From Rhizobium sp. RU36D (GTDB taxonomy: Bacteria > Pseudomonadota > Alphaproteobacteria > Rhizobiales > Rhizobiaceae): DNA of 64,000 bases. The DNA is taken from contig NZ_FWXU01000002.1 in the NCBI RefSeq assembly GCF_900176345.1, positions 248,001 to 312,000 on the forward strand, given 5' to 3'. The notes under the pieces are model-generated. The model saw only the letters and a list, made by a program, of their open reading frames with translations. It was not told the DNA's origin and made no database searches. Position numbers and translations under genes: made by a program. Of this stretch, positions 53,341-61,556 are shown piece after piece; position 1 is the first letter of the stretch, and each line of letters begins with the position of its first letter.

Positions 53341-54065
53341 CCCTTCTGCTCGACATGCTGGCGTCCGGCTGGATCAGCGCGATTGCCGTCGCCATCCTCT
53401 GGGCGGAAACCGCGGCCCTGTCGCTGATGTCGGCGAACCCGGCGGCACGCTTCCGGTCGCTCGCCGCCAATGCCTGTTCGGGCACCTGTCTTCTCGTCGC
53501 GGTGGGCCTAGCATTGCAGGGCGGAAACGGCTCGCTGATCCTGGTGCTGATGGCGGGCGCGCTTGTCGCCCACGCCATTGATATCCTGCTACGCGGCCCT
53601 ATCTTCCTGCCTCGGATTGAGGCGCAGGACGGTGTAGTTGAGGAAGGCGGCCGTGCTGACCCAGGCGAGATAGGGAGCGAACACCAGAGCCGCGGCCTGC
53701 GAGATCGGCCAGGCGGTCACCAGGAAGCCAAGCACCGACAGCCACAGGACGGCGATATCGGCCAGCGCCAGGTCCATCCGGCGGCGGCCAAAGAAAAGCC
53801 AGGACCAAATGGCATTGGCGATGATCTGGCAGGTCCAGAAGGCAAGCGGCAGAGACCATCCGGCAAGCGTCCAGATGCGCCAGCCGGCATAGGCAATTCC
53901 GATATAGAGCAGCGACCAGACGACAGGAAAGGCCCATTTGGGCGGCGTCCAGGAGGGCTTGCGCAGGGTCTCGTACCATTCGCCCGGCTTGAAAAGAGCC
54001 CCACTGGAGGCGGCAAGGGCGACGATGACGATGAATACGATGGCAGACATGGCCTGCTCCATTGA
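53337..54065 (+). CDS. Small membrane protein after bchP; frame runs on antisense through tspO
   Basis: The ATG overlaps the bchP stop (ATGA). The first 83 codons look like a real small membrane protein with three helices (MLASGWISAIAVAILWAE, ACSGTCLLVAVGLALQ, ILVLMAGALVAHAIDIL), and a short hydrophobic gene at this place is found in related clusters (from memory). After residue 85 the frame stays open for another 160 codons, but these are antisense to tspO and look like non-coding composition (rich in G, R, P, D). The real stop may have been lost; treat the last two thirds as doubtful. Confidence 0.5.
   Translation: MTLLLDMLASGWISAIAVAILWAETAALSLMSANPAARFRSLAANACSGTCLLVAVGLALQGGNGSLILVLMAGALVAHAIDILLRGPIFLPRIEAQDGVVEEGGRADPGEIGSEHQSRGLRDRPGGHQEAKHRQPQDGDIGQRQVHPAAAKEKPGPNGIGDDLAGPEGKRQRPSGKRPDAPAGIGNSDIEQRPDDRKGPFGRRPGGLAQGLVPFARLEKSPTGGGKGDDDDEYDGRHGLLH
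53589..54050 (-). CDS. tspO: Tryptophan-rich sensory protein TspO
   Basis: Membrane protein of 153 residues, five helices, TspO/MBR family. KPSWTPPKWAFPVVWSLLYIGIAYAGWR is the family core (shown only as landmark parts KPSWTPP and WSLLYIGIAYAGW). It binds porphyrins and in Rhodobacter tunes pigment gene expression. GGAG six bases before ATG 54050 supports the start. It is convergent with bchP and its neighbour and divergent from cycA. Confidence 0.92.
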   Translation of the reverse strand: MSAIVFIVIVALAASSGALFKPGEWYETLRKPSWTPPKWAFPVVWSLLYIGIAYAGWRIWTLAGWSLPLAFWTCQIIANAIWSWLFFGRRRMDLALADIAVLWLSVLGFLVTAWPISQAAALVFAPYLAWVSTAAFLNYTVLRLNPRQEDRAA

Positions 54066-54209
54066 ATGAGGTTTGGGGCTGGAGACTACACCACCGACGG
54101 CATTGCGCAACGCTGCGGATGCAATCGGTGCCTTCGAGAGGAGTACGACACAGAGCACTTCGTTCGCCTATCCGCATTTTCAACTGCAGCATCGTCATTG
54201 GAGGTTAGA

Positions 54210-54596
54210 ATGTCGAAATTTCTCATCGTCTCTACGCTTGTGTCCTTGGCGCTTGCGCCATCGCTCGCCCTGGCACAGGAGGGAGACGCCGCCGCCGGCA
54301 AGCTTGTGTTCAACAAGTGCATGGCCTGTCACAACGTGGATAGTGACAAGGCCAAGGTCGGCCCATCCCTGAAGGGTCTCATCGGCCGCCAGCCGGGCAC
54401 CGTCGAGGGCTTCAAGTATTCGCCGGCCATGGTGGAATTCGGCGCCGGCAAGGTCTGGGATGAGGCCTTGCTCAAGACCTATCTGCCCGATCCCAAGGGC
54501 CTGGTGAAGGGCACCAAGATGGCATTTGCCGGCCTCAAGAAGGACGATGAAGTCGTCAACGTCATCGCCTATCTCAAGCAGTTCAGCACGCCGTGA
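54210..54596 (+). CDS. cycA: Cytochrome c2
   Basis: Soluble periplasmic class I cytochrome c of 128 residues that returns electrons to the reaction centre cytochrome. A signal peptide ends in LALAQ-E; the haem site is CMACH, and the Met ligand is in GTKMAFAGLK. ATG 54210 follows TTGGAGGTT. The frame is open further upstream but without supporting features. It sits between tspO and dxs, inside the photosynthesis cluster. Confidence 0.9.
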   Translation: MSKFLIVSTLVSLALAPSLALAQEGDAAAGKLVFNKCMACHNVDSDKAKVGPSLKGLIGRQPGTVEGFKYSPAMVEFGAGKVWDEALLKTYLPDPKGLVKGTKMAFAGLKKDDEVVNVIAYLKQFSTP

Positions 54597-54672
54597 GATC
54601 AGGCCAGGCTGCCTCTGGCAGCGCGCGGGACGCGGGATAAGAGCCTGAGGCCACCCGGTTTCCGCCACGCAT

Positions 54673-54723
54673 GAGCCGCATGCGGCTCGAACCCGGCCCC
54701 ACCAACAGGAATTGGCGGGGCCG
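54673..54723 (+). terminator. Two dyads in the cycA-dxs gap
   Basis: In the 167-base gap, GAGCCGCATGCGGCTC (54673-54688) is a perfect palindrome. It is followed by a stem of CGGCCCC/GGGGCCG with inner CCAA/TTGG and a 6-base loop (54694-54723). No clear T-run follows (TTGAGAC), so this may be a cycA terminator of weak type or an RNA-stability or leader structure for dxs. Confidence 0.45.
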
Positions 54724-54763
54724 TTGAGACAGCCAGGATCTGCTCGCGGGGGGAGGAAACGCC

Positions 54764-56665
54764 ATGGGCTCGATAACTTCTTATTTGACGACGCCCATGC
54801 TGGACCGGGTGCAGGACCCATCCGACCTGCGCCGCATGCAGGATGACGAATTGCTGCAATTGGCGGACGAATTGCGCGCGGAAACCTTAAGCATCGTCGC
54901 GGAAACCGGGGGCCATCTCGGCTCCAGCCTTGGCGTCATCGAGCTGACCGTGGCCATTCACGCGGTCTTCGATACGCCCCGCGACAAGCTCATCTGGGAT
55001 GTCAGCCACCAGTGCTACCCGCACAAGGTGCTGACCGGCCGCCGGCAGATGATGCGCAGCCTGCGCCGGAAGGGTGGTCCCTCCGGATTCACGCGGCGCA
55101 AGGAAAGCGTGCACGACGCCTTCGGTGCCGCCCATTCCTCCACGTCCATCTCTGCAGGGCTTGGCTTTGCCGTGGCCCGCGAACTCGGCGCCGATGTCGG
55201 CGACGTGGTCTGCGTCATCGGCGATGGGGCGATGTCGGCGGGTATGGCCTTCGAGGCGCTCAACAATGCCGGCGCGCTTGGCCAGCGCCTGTTCGTCATT
55301 CTCAACGACAATGCCATGTCGATCTCCCCGCCGTCGGGGGCACTGTCTTTCCATCTTGACCGGCTCGCCGCACCCGTCCGCGCCGGTGCGGCCGATCGTC
55401 CTGAGATCAGCCTATTCGAGCAGTTCGGCTTTGCCTATCACGGCCCTGTCGATGGCCATGATCTCACGGGATTGCTGCAAACGCTCCGCCAACTGCGCGC
55501 GAAGGGTGAAGGCCCTGTTCTCCTGCATGCGGTCACCCGCAAGGGAGCCGGCTATCAGCCCGCGGAGCAGGCGAGCGACAAATATCATGGCGTGAGCCGC
55601 TTCGATATCGCCTCCGGGGTGCAGGAAAAACTGCTGGCGAAAGCCCCGAGCTATACCAAGGTGTTTGCCACCGCCCTTGTCGCCGAGGCCGAGATTGATC
55701 CGCGCATCGTGGCGATCACGGCGGCGATGGCGGCCGGCACGGGTGTGGATATCTTCGGCCGCGTCTTTCCCGAGCGCGCCTTCGATGTCGGCATAGCCGA
55801 ACAGCATGCCGTGACCTTTGCGGCCGGGCTGGCGGCGAGCGGCATGAAACCCTTCTGCGCCATCTATTCCACCTTCCTCCAGCGCGCCTATGACCAGATC
55901 GTCCATGACGTGGCGCTGCAGAGCCTGCCCGTCCGTTTTGCCATAGACCGCGCCGGACTGGTGGGCGCTGATGGCCCCACCCATGCCGGCGCCTTTGATG
56001 TCGGCTACCTGGCAAACCTGCCCGGCTTCACCGTGATGGCTGCCAGCGACGAGGCTGAACTCGTGCATATGGTGGCCACTGCAGCCGCCCATGATGCGGG
56101 GCCGATTGCCTTCCGCTATCCGCGCGGTGAGGGAACCGGCGCAGCGCTACCGGCACGCGGGACCGTGCTGCCGATCGGCAAGGGTCGTGTGATCGAGACC
56201 GGGAGCCATGTCGCGCTCCTGTCCTTCGGCACCCGTCTTGCCCCCTGTCTTGAGGCGCGGCGGGCGCTTGCCATGCGCGGCATCTCCGCCACCGTCGCCG
56301 ATGCCCGCTTTGCCAAGCCGCTGGACACCCATCTGATCGAGGAGTTGTTCGCGACCCACAGACTGGTGGTGACGGTCGAGGAAGGCGCAAGCGGCGGCTT
56401 CGGCGCTCTGGTGCTGCACCATCTCGCGGGACGCGGCCTGCTGGACGGCCGCTGCGCCATCCGCAACATGACGTTGCCGGACAGTTTCATCGCTCAAGGG
56501 TCCCAGGAGGAGATGTATGACGCGGCGGGCCTGAGCGCACGCCATATCGAACAGGTGGTCGTGGAAGCCTTGCCCTGGGAGAGCAAGATGGCAATCCGGC
56601 CCGTATCGCAGGCGCCAAGCAAGCGACGTCAGCCATCGCCTTTGATGCGACCGGAGAATCGCTAG
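54764..56665 (+). CDS. dxs: 1-deoxy-D-xylulose-5-phosphate synthase
   Basis: Thiamine diphosphate enzyme of 633 residues, first step of the MEP isoprenoid route. [17 protein letters not shown], the TPP/Mg site [18 protein letters not shown] with NDNAMS, the [12 protein letters not shown] motif and RYPRGEG are present. It lies at the right end of the photosynthesis cluster and would raise precursor supply for carotenoids and phytyl tails. A second, housekeeping copy may exist elsewhere, as in several phototrophs. GGGAGGAAACG precedes the start. Confidence 0.95.
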   Translation: MGSITSYLTTPMLDRVQDPSDLRRMQDDELLQLADELRAETLSIVAETGGHLGSSLGVIELTVAIHAVFDTPRDKLIWDVSHQCYPHKVLTGRRQMMRSLRRKGGPSGFTRRKESVHDAFGAAHSSTSISAGLGFAVARELGADVGDVVCVIGDGAMSAGMAFEALNNAGALGQRLFVILNDNAMSISPPSGALSFHLDRLAAPVRAGAADRPEISLFEQFGFAYHGPVDGHDLTGLLQTLRQLRAKGEGPVLLHAVTRKGAGYQPAEQASDKYHGVSRFDIASGVQEKLLAKAPSYTKVFATALVAEAEIDPRIVAITAAMAAGTGVDIFGRVFPERAFDVGIAEQHAVTFAAGLAASGMKPFCAIYSTFLQRAYDQIVHDVALQSLPVRFAIDRAGLVGADGPTHAGAFDVGYLANLPGFTVMAASDEAELVHMVATAAAHDAGPIAFRYPRGEGTGAALPARGTVLPIGKGRVIETGSHVALLSFGTRLAPCLEARRALAMRGISATVADARFAKPLDTHLIEELFATHRLVVTVEEGASGGFGALVLHHLAGRGLLDGRCAIRNMTLPDSFIAQGSQEEMYDAAGLSARHIEQVVVEALPWESKMAIRPVSQAPSKRRQPSPLMRPENR

Positions 56666-56723
56666 AGCAATTCCAGCAAAAGTGTGCAGCGGTTTTGCGT
56701 CCGGAATTGCGTAAGACAAATAG
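56663..56723 (+). repeat. Rhizobiales-type intergenic palindromic repeat after dxs
   Basis: GCAATTCC (56667-56674) pairs with GGAATTGC (56703-56710), with an inner stem GCAAAA/TTTTGC. Sequences of this type (AGAGCAATTCC...GGAATTGCGT) are scattered widely in rhizobial genomes, from memory. It includes the dxs stop codon, so it was inserted at, or forms, the end of the gene. It may also act as a terminator-like structure. The rest of the 178-base gap before the next gene shows no further clear signal. Confidence 0.65.
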
Positions 56724-56843
56724 CTGGAACCATAATGCAGGCAAACTGCATCTGGCGGCACTAAAGAATTTGCGCATGGGCAAAGATACGGTATGTTCAC
56801 CCAAGCGCGGGAGACGCTATAGGCCAATCACCGGGAGGGGGAC

Positions 56844-57764
56844 ATGGCCGGAAAGAAGCCAGACAATCCAGAAGGGGCCCAAAACCCCAATGTTGCGGGT
56901 GACCCCGCGGCCTCGGCTGCTGGGAAGAACGACGCGCAACTCAACAAGAACGATCATCGGTTGCTCGAGAGAGTGATCCGTCGATCCGTGTCGAATATTG
57001 TCGGCGCCAGCCATCAGGAAATCCTGCGCCCCGAGCAGGGCCAGATGATCTTGACGGATCACGATCTGTCGCTGCATCCGGAGCATCATCCCACGGCCCG
57101 CCAGATGCCGGGTACTGAAAAGGCGGTCCGCTATCGCGACGCCTTGGTCAAGTGTCTTTTCGATCCCGATCCGCGCCACCACCGCAGCTTCATCGAAGAC
57201 CTGCTGGGGGCCTCGGTTCCGGTCCAGACGCTGGCCATCCATCTGTTCGCGCCGGTTGCTGCGCGTCTGGGGGATCTCTGGTGCACGGATGAAGCGGATT
57301 TCATGCAGGTGGCGATGGCCTCGACGCGGCTCACCATGATCGTCAATCATGTGTCCCATGCCGTCACCCAGCGCGCACCGGAAACCAATGAGCAGCGGCG
57401 CATCCTGCTGGCCCGTACGCGCGGCGCCATGCACACGATCGGCGTCTCCATCGTCGCCTCCTGTTTCCGCGACATGGGCTGGACCGTGGAGGGCGGCAGC
57501 GATCTGGAGATCGACGACGAACTCTACATGCGGCTGTCGCGCAAGCCCTACCGGCTGTTGGGCATCTCGGTCGGGCGCGTGGACGAGCTGGCGGAGTGTT
57601 CGCAGGCCATCCACCGCGTGCATTCGAACCGCCAGACCCACGGCATGAAAATCGCCCTGGGAGGGCCGGCGGTGATCGCCTCGCCCCTGGCCTTCCAGCG
57701 CATCGGTGCGGATTTCGTCACCCGCTCCGCGCTGGATGTCGTGCAACTCGCCAGCCACGCCTGA
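56844..57764 (+). CDS. Second cobalamin (B12)-binding protein, possible regulator
   Basis: Protein of 306 residues with a charged, disordered first 40 residues, a helical domain (100-185: FIEDLLGASVPVQTLAIHLFAPVAARLGDLW) typical of B12-binding-2/AerR-like caps, and a Rossmann B12 domain from about 195 (ARTRGAMHTIGVSIVASCFRDMG). The family motif DxHxxG reads AMHTIG, so the cobalt-binding histidine is kept but the aspartate is lost. No DNA-binding motif or methyltransferase part is seen. GGGAGGGGG precedes the start. It lies just after dxs and may be a B12-based light or redox sensor linked to the photosynthesis cluster; that is inference. Confidence 0.75.
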   Translation: MAGKKPDNPEGAQNPNVAGDPAASAAGKNDAQLNKNDHRLLERVIRRSVSNIVGASHQEILRPEQGQMILTDHDLSLHPEHHPTARQMPGTEKAVRYRDALVKCLFDPDPRHHRSFIEDLLGASVPVQTLAIHLFAPVAARLGDLWCTDEADFMQVAMASTRLTMIVNHVSHAVTQRAPETNEQRRILLARTRGAMHTIGVSIVASCFRDMGWTVEGGSDLEIDDELYMRLSRKPYRLLGISVGRVDELAECSQAIHRVHSNRQTHGMKIALGGPAVIASPLAFQRIGADFVTRSALDVVQLASHA

Positions 57765-57782
57765 GTTGGCGTGCCATAGCTT

Positions 57783-58673
57783 CTATGCCGCCGGCGGGCT
57801 GGCATACATGCCGGTGGTGCGAAACTCGGTCGGGCTGGCGCCGAAATGCAGGCGAAAGACCTTGGCGAAATAGTTGGCGTTGTCGAAGCCGCAGCGGGCG
57901 GCGATTTCCTTGACGGACAGCGCTTCGGTCTCGGCCAGAAGCTTGGTGGCCCGCGCCAGGCGTCGGCCCAGCACAAATTGCGCCGGCGGCATGCCCTCCG
58001 CCTTCAGGAAACTGCGGGAAAAATGCGAGCGGCTGAGGCCGGCAATCCGCGCGAGTTCGTCGACATCGAGGGATCGATCCAGATGCCGCTCGATATGCTC
58101 GGTGACGAGCCGCATGGCATTGCCCTCGGCGCCATCGGCAGGGTGCCCGCCAAAGACATCGTCATGCAGGGCCATGGCCGCCTCGTAGGCGATTGCCGAG
58201 GCTCGCCCCGGCGCCTCCGCCTCGCCCTTGGCCAGCCGCAGGCAGCAACCAGCCAGATGCTCGATCGTCTGAGGCTTCAGCCGCAGGACAGGCCCCGCCG
58301 CCGCCAGCACCGCCCGGTGCAGCCGCAGCGCCTCCTCGCCATTCATCGACAGCCAGAAAAACGCCCATCGACCGCCCGGCTCCAGCCAGTAGCGGTGGTT
58401 GTGCGGCACGGTCAGCAAAAGCGTCTCGCCGGGCCCAAGGCGATAATTGCGGTCCTCGTAGCGAAGATTGCCCGCCCCCTCCAGGGTGTGCTGCAGAACG
58501 GTGAACGGCGTCTGCCCGCGCTTGCGGCCGTCCCAGTCATAGCTCGGCTCGGTGCGCAGTTCATAGCCGGTGCTGGTGGGCATGGTGTGCAGCCGGTGGC
58601 GGCCATGGGGCAGCGATATGATCTTCATGAAGGATCCGGAACCCGCAAGTCGCTCCAGCACAGAATTACCCAT
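57783..58673 (-). CDS. AraC-family transcriptional regulator
   Basis: Regulator of 296 residues. An N-terminal cupin-like sensing domain (GAGNLRYEDRNYRLGPGETLLL) is followed by two helix-turn-helix motifs at the C-terminus (DELARIAGLSRSHFSRSFLK and VKEIAARCGFDNANYFAKVF, ending SPTEFR). It is divergent from melA and probably activates it on galactosides. An in-frame ATG at 58628 is an alternative start. No photosynthesis-type site is found in the shared promoter. Confidence 0.87.
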   Translation of the reverse strand: MGNSVLERLAGSGSFMKIISLPHGRHRLHTMPTSTGYELRTEPSYDWDGRKRGQTPFTVLQHTLEGAGNLRYEDRNYRLGPGETLLLTVPHNHRYWLEPGGRWAFFWLSMNGEEALRLHRAVLAAAGPVLRLKPQTIEHLAGCCLRLAKGEAEAPGRASAIAYEAAMALHDDVFGGHPADGAEGNAMRLVTEHIERHLDRSLDVDELARIAGLSRSHFSRSFLKAEGMPPAQFVLGRRLARATKLLAETEALSVKEIAARCGFDNANYFAKVFRLHFGASPTEFRTTGMYASPPAA

Positions 58674-58787
58674 GAAAGCACAATCCCTCTCTATACCAGT
58701 CCCCTGAGGCTAGAATATTCCTTTATAAAAGCGCTCGGCAAGCAGATAGCCGAGCGTTCGATTTTACCCACTGCCACAGAGATTGCC
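58674..58787. promoter_or_regulatory. Divergent araC-type/melA promoter region with a dyad
   Basis: The gap holds an AT-rich stretch (AGAATATTCCTTTATAAAAG) and a perfect 8-base dyad CGCTCGGC/GCCGAGCG (58732-58739 and 58749-58756) with a 9-base spacer, 31 bases before the melA start. The dyad may be an operator or leader hairpin; AraC regulators usually bind direct repeats, so the assignment is open. Confidence 0.5.
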
Positions 58788-60140
58788 ATGCAGCACCCCA
58801 AGATCACCTTTATCGGCGCCGGCTCCACGGTGTTCATGAAAAACATCATCGGCGACGCGCTGCAGCGGCCGGCGCTCGCCAATGCCACGATTGCATTGAT
58901 GGATATCGATCCGGTCCGGCTTGGTGAAAGCGAGATCGTGGCGCGCAAGCTTGCCGCGACGCTCGGCGTCAAGGCCAGGATCGAGACCCATTCGGACCAG
59001 CGCAAGGCGCTGGAAAATGCCGATTTCGTGGTGGTCGCCTTCCAGATCGGCGGCTACGAGCCCTGCACCGTGACGGACTTCGAGGTGCCGAAGAAATACG
59101 GCCTGCGCCAGACGATTGCAGACACCCTCGGCATTGGCGGCATCATGCGCGGCCTGCGCACCGTCCCGCATCTGTGGAAGATCTGCGAGGACATGCTGGA
59201 AGTCTGCCCCCGCGCCATCATGCTGCAATATGTGAACCCCATGGCCATCAACACCTGGGCGATTGCGGAGAAATTTCCCGCCATCCGCCAGGTCGGCCTT
59301 TGCCACTCGGTTCAGGGCACGGCTTACGAACTGGCGCGCGATCTCGATATCCCGGTCGAGGAGATCCGCTACCGCGCCGCCGGCATCAACCACATGGCCT
59401 TCTACCTCGCCTTCGAGCATCGTCAGCCCGATGGCAGCTATCGCAATCTCTATCCGGACCTGCTGGCCGGCTATCGCGAGGGCCGCTTCCCCAAGCCGAG
59501 CCACTGGAACCCGCGCTGCCCGAACAAGGTGCGCTACGAGATGCTGACGCGGCTGGGCTATTTCGTCACCGAAAGTTCGGAGCATTTCGCCGAATACACG
59601 CCCTACTTCATCAAGGAAGGCCGCGAGGACCTGATCGAGAAATTCGGCATTCCGCTGGACGAGTATCCCAAGCGCTGTATCGAGCAGGTGGAGCGCTGGA
59701 AGCACGAGGCGGAGGCGTATAAGGCGGCCGAGACGATCGAGGTGAAGGCCAGCCACGAATATGCCTCCTCTATCATGAATTCGGTCTGGACCGGCGAGCC
59801 CTCGGTGATCTACGGCAATGTCCGCAACAACGGCTGCATCACATCCCTGCCGCAAAACTGCGCGGCGGAAGTGCCCTGCCTTGTCGATGCCTCGGGCATC
59901 CAGCCGACCTATATCGGCGCCCTGCCCCCGCAACTCACGGCCCTGATGCGCACCAATATCAACGTCCAGGAACTGACGGTCGCCGCGTTGATGACGGAAA
60001 ACCGCGAGCATCTCTACCACGCCGCCATGCTCGATCCGCATACGTCAGCCGAACTGGATCTCGACCAGATCTGGTCGCTGGTGGACGATCTCCTGATCGC
60101 CCATCGCGACTGGATCCCGGAATGGGCGCGGATCGGCTAG
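58788..60140 (+). CDS. melA: Alpha-galactosidase, glycoside hydrolase family 4
   Basis: Enzyme of 450 residues that cleaves alpha-galactosides such as melibiose using NAD and a divalent metal. The N-terminal NAD fold is ITFIGAGSTVF, followed by NPMAINTWAIAEKF, the metal cysteine stretch GLCHSVQGTAYELA, and RAAGINHMAFYL, all diagnostic of GH4. It is cytoplasmic, so it needs the sugar importer downstream. The upstream frame over the AraC gene is antisense and not coding. A terminator follows. Confidence 0.9.
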   Translation: MQHPKITFIGAGSTVFMKNIIGDALQRPALANATIALMDIDPVRLGESEIVARKLAATLGVKARIETHSDQRKALENADFVVVAFQIGGYEPCTVTDFEVPKKYGLRQTIADTLGIGGIMRGLRTVPHLWKICEDMLEVCPRAIMLQYVNPMAINTWAIAEKFPAIRQVGLCHSVQGTAYELARDLDIPVEEIRYRAAGINHMAFYLAFEHRQPDGSYRNLYPDLLAGYREGRFPKPSHWNPRCPNKVRYEMLTRLGYFVTESSEHFAEYTPYFIKEGREDLIEKFGIPLDEYPKRCIEQVERWKHEAEAYKAAETIEVKASHEYASSIMNSVWTGEPSVIYGNVRNNGCITSLPQNCAAEVPCLVDASGIQPTYIGALPPQLTALMRTNINVQELTVAALMTENREHLYHAAMLDPHTSAELDLDQIWSLVDDLLIAHRDWIPEWARIG

Positions 60141-60237
60141 GACAGAGTTTTACCGGCTGACGACATAGAGCCTTCCGAGGATTGGGTACAAATCAATCTT
60201 CGGTAGCGCCTTGAGAAGAATTTACTGCTTGGCTATA

Positions 60238-60286
60238 CCGGCAAGAGACGGCATTCACGCCGTTATTGCCGGGTGGCCGGGTTTTT
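60238..60286 (+). terminator. Terminator-like hairpin after melA
   Basis: CCGGCAA (60238-60244) pairs with TTGCCGG (60266-60272), with inner ACGGC/GCCGT; a run of five T follows at 60282-60286. The distance to the T-run is a little long. It separates melA from lacI. The gap of 236 bases also holds the LacI-type operator described separately. Confidence 0.55.
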
Positions 60287-60302
60287 CGCGCATGGCGTTG
60301 AA

Positions 60303-60314
60303 GTAAATATTTAC
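60303..60314. promoter_or_regulatory. Putative LacI-family operator, lacI promoter
   Basis: GTAAATATTTAC is a perfect 12-base palindrome 62 bases before the lacI-family gene start. The core TAAATATTTA recurs 1.1 kb downstream in front of the importer operon, which makes it a good operator candidate for the regulator encoded next to it, giving autoregulation. Confidence 0.65.
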
Positions 60315-60376
60315 TGAAACCATATCGATATTCCCAAATCCGTGTAGACTGCGGCAAGCAGCAATGGAATGTCGAG

Positions 60377-61423
60377 ATGGTGACCATCAAGGAAATCGCA
60401 AAGGCCGTCGGCGTGTCTTCCGCCACTGTCTCGCGCGTCCTGAACTATGATCCTGCCCTGTCGATTTCGCCCGTCAAGCGGCAGGCGATCATCGAAACGG
60501 CCGAGGAACTGAACTACGAGACGCCGCGCAATCGCAACAAGTCGAATGGCGCGGCTACGCCCAGCCTGTTGACCAAGCTGGTGATCGTGCATTTCCTGGA
60601 GCCATCAGACGAGATCGCCGATCCCTATTATGTCGGCGTGCGGCTGGGCATCGAAACGCGCTGCCGGGACCTGAAGACCGAGATCGTCAAGATCTTCCAT
60701 TCCGACAACCTGCCGGAAGCCTCTCTCCTGGAAAGCGCCTCGGGCATCATCGTCATCGGCAAGCATTCCGACAACGAGATCGAATGGCTGACGCAGCATG
60801 GCCGCCATGTGGTTTTTGCCGATTTCGACCCCAAGAACGAGCATATCGACAGCACTTTCTCGGATGTCGGCCTTGCAACGGAAAAGATCCTGGATTCGTT
60901 GAAGGCCAGCGGGTATCGCCGGATCGGCTTCATCGGCAGCCACGAAAACCTGAATGGTAGCGTGCAACAATTCGGCGAGAAGCGCTGTGCGGCTTTCATC
61001 GACTGGCAGAAGAAGAACGGCACCTTCGACCCCACGCTGATGGCGCTTGCCGACTGTTCCAACGGCCAGAGTCTGCGGCTCGATACCGGCTACCGGCTGG
61101 CGCGCGACCTGCTCACTTTGTCCGAGAAGCCAGACGTCATCGTCACCTCCAACGACAACATGGCGATCGGCACCTACCGCGCCCTGCAGGAGGCCGGCCT
61201 CTCCATTCCCGATGACGTGGCCGTGATTTCCTTCAACGACATCCCCGTGGCACAATTCCTGACGCCGCCGCTCACCACTGTGCGCATTCATGGCGAGCAT
61301 ATCGGAGAGGCCGCCGTGGACCTCCTGCTCGAGCGTCTGTCCGGGCGCTGCTATGGCAAGCAGGTCCGCATCGCGACCGAGCTCATCTGGCGCGAAAGCT
61401 GCCGCAAGCCGCGGGAATCCTGA
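60377..61423 (+). CDS. LacI-family transcriptional regulator
   Basis: Regulator of 348 residues: an N-terminal DNA-binding motif (VTIKEIAKAVGVSSATVSRVLN) with its hinge (AEELNYETPR), then a periplasmic-binding-like effector domain with GYRRIGFIGSHE, SNDNMAIGTYRALQEAGL and VISFNDIPVAQFLTPPLTTVR. It is in the same direction as melA and the importer and probably represses them until galactosides are present. GGAATG lies upstream of the start. Confidence 0.92.
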   Translation: MVTIKEIAKAVGVSSATVSRVLNYDPALSISPVKRQAIIETAEELNYETPRNRNKSNGAATPSLLTKLVIVHFLEPSDEIADPYYVGVRLGIETRCRDLKTEIVKIFHSDNLPEASLLESASGIIVIGKHSDNEIEWLTQHGRHVVFADFDPKNEHIDSTFSDVGLATEKILDSLKASGYRRIGFIGSHENLNGSVQQFGEKRCAAFIDWQKKNGTFDPTLMALADCSNGQSLRLDTGYRLARDLLTLSEKPDVIVTSNDNMAIGTYRALQEAGLSIPDDVAVISFNDIPVAQFLTPPLTTVRIHGEHIGEAAVDLLLERLSGRCYGKQVRIATELIWRESCRKPRES

Positions 61424-61449
61424 GATTTTTCAAGGCTCTTCGCACCGCA

Positions 61450-61461
61450 ATAAATATTTAC
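61450..61461. promoter_or_regulatory. Putative LacI-family operator, sugar importer promoter
   Basis: ATAAATATTTAC matches the site before lacI in 11 of 12 positions, with the palindrome core TAAATATTTA at 61451-61460. It is 96 bases upstream of the binding-protein gene. The rest of the 133-base gap is unremarkable. Confidence 0.65.
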
Positions 61462-61556
61462 TAAATTTTCCTTTGCGTTGCAGCTAAAAATGGGTAAATC
61501 TTAGTCCGACGGCGGGTGGAGAGCCCCCGCCGCATGATGTTTCTTGGGAGGAAACG

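Noticed and set aside
57846-58787. Upstream extension of the melA frame
   Set aside because: Antisense to the AraC gene; GH4 homology begins at ATG 58788.
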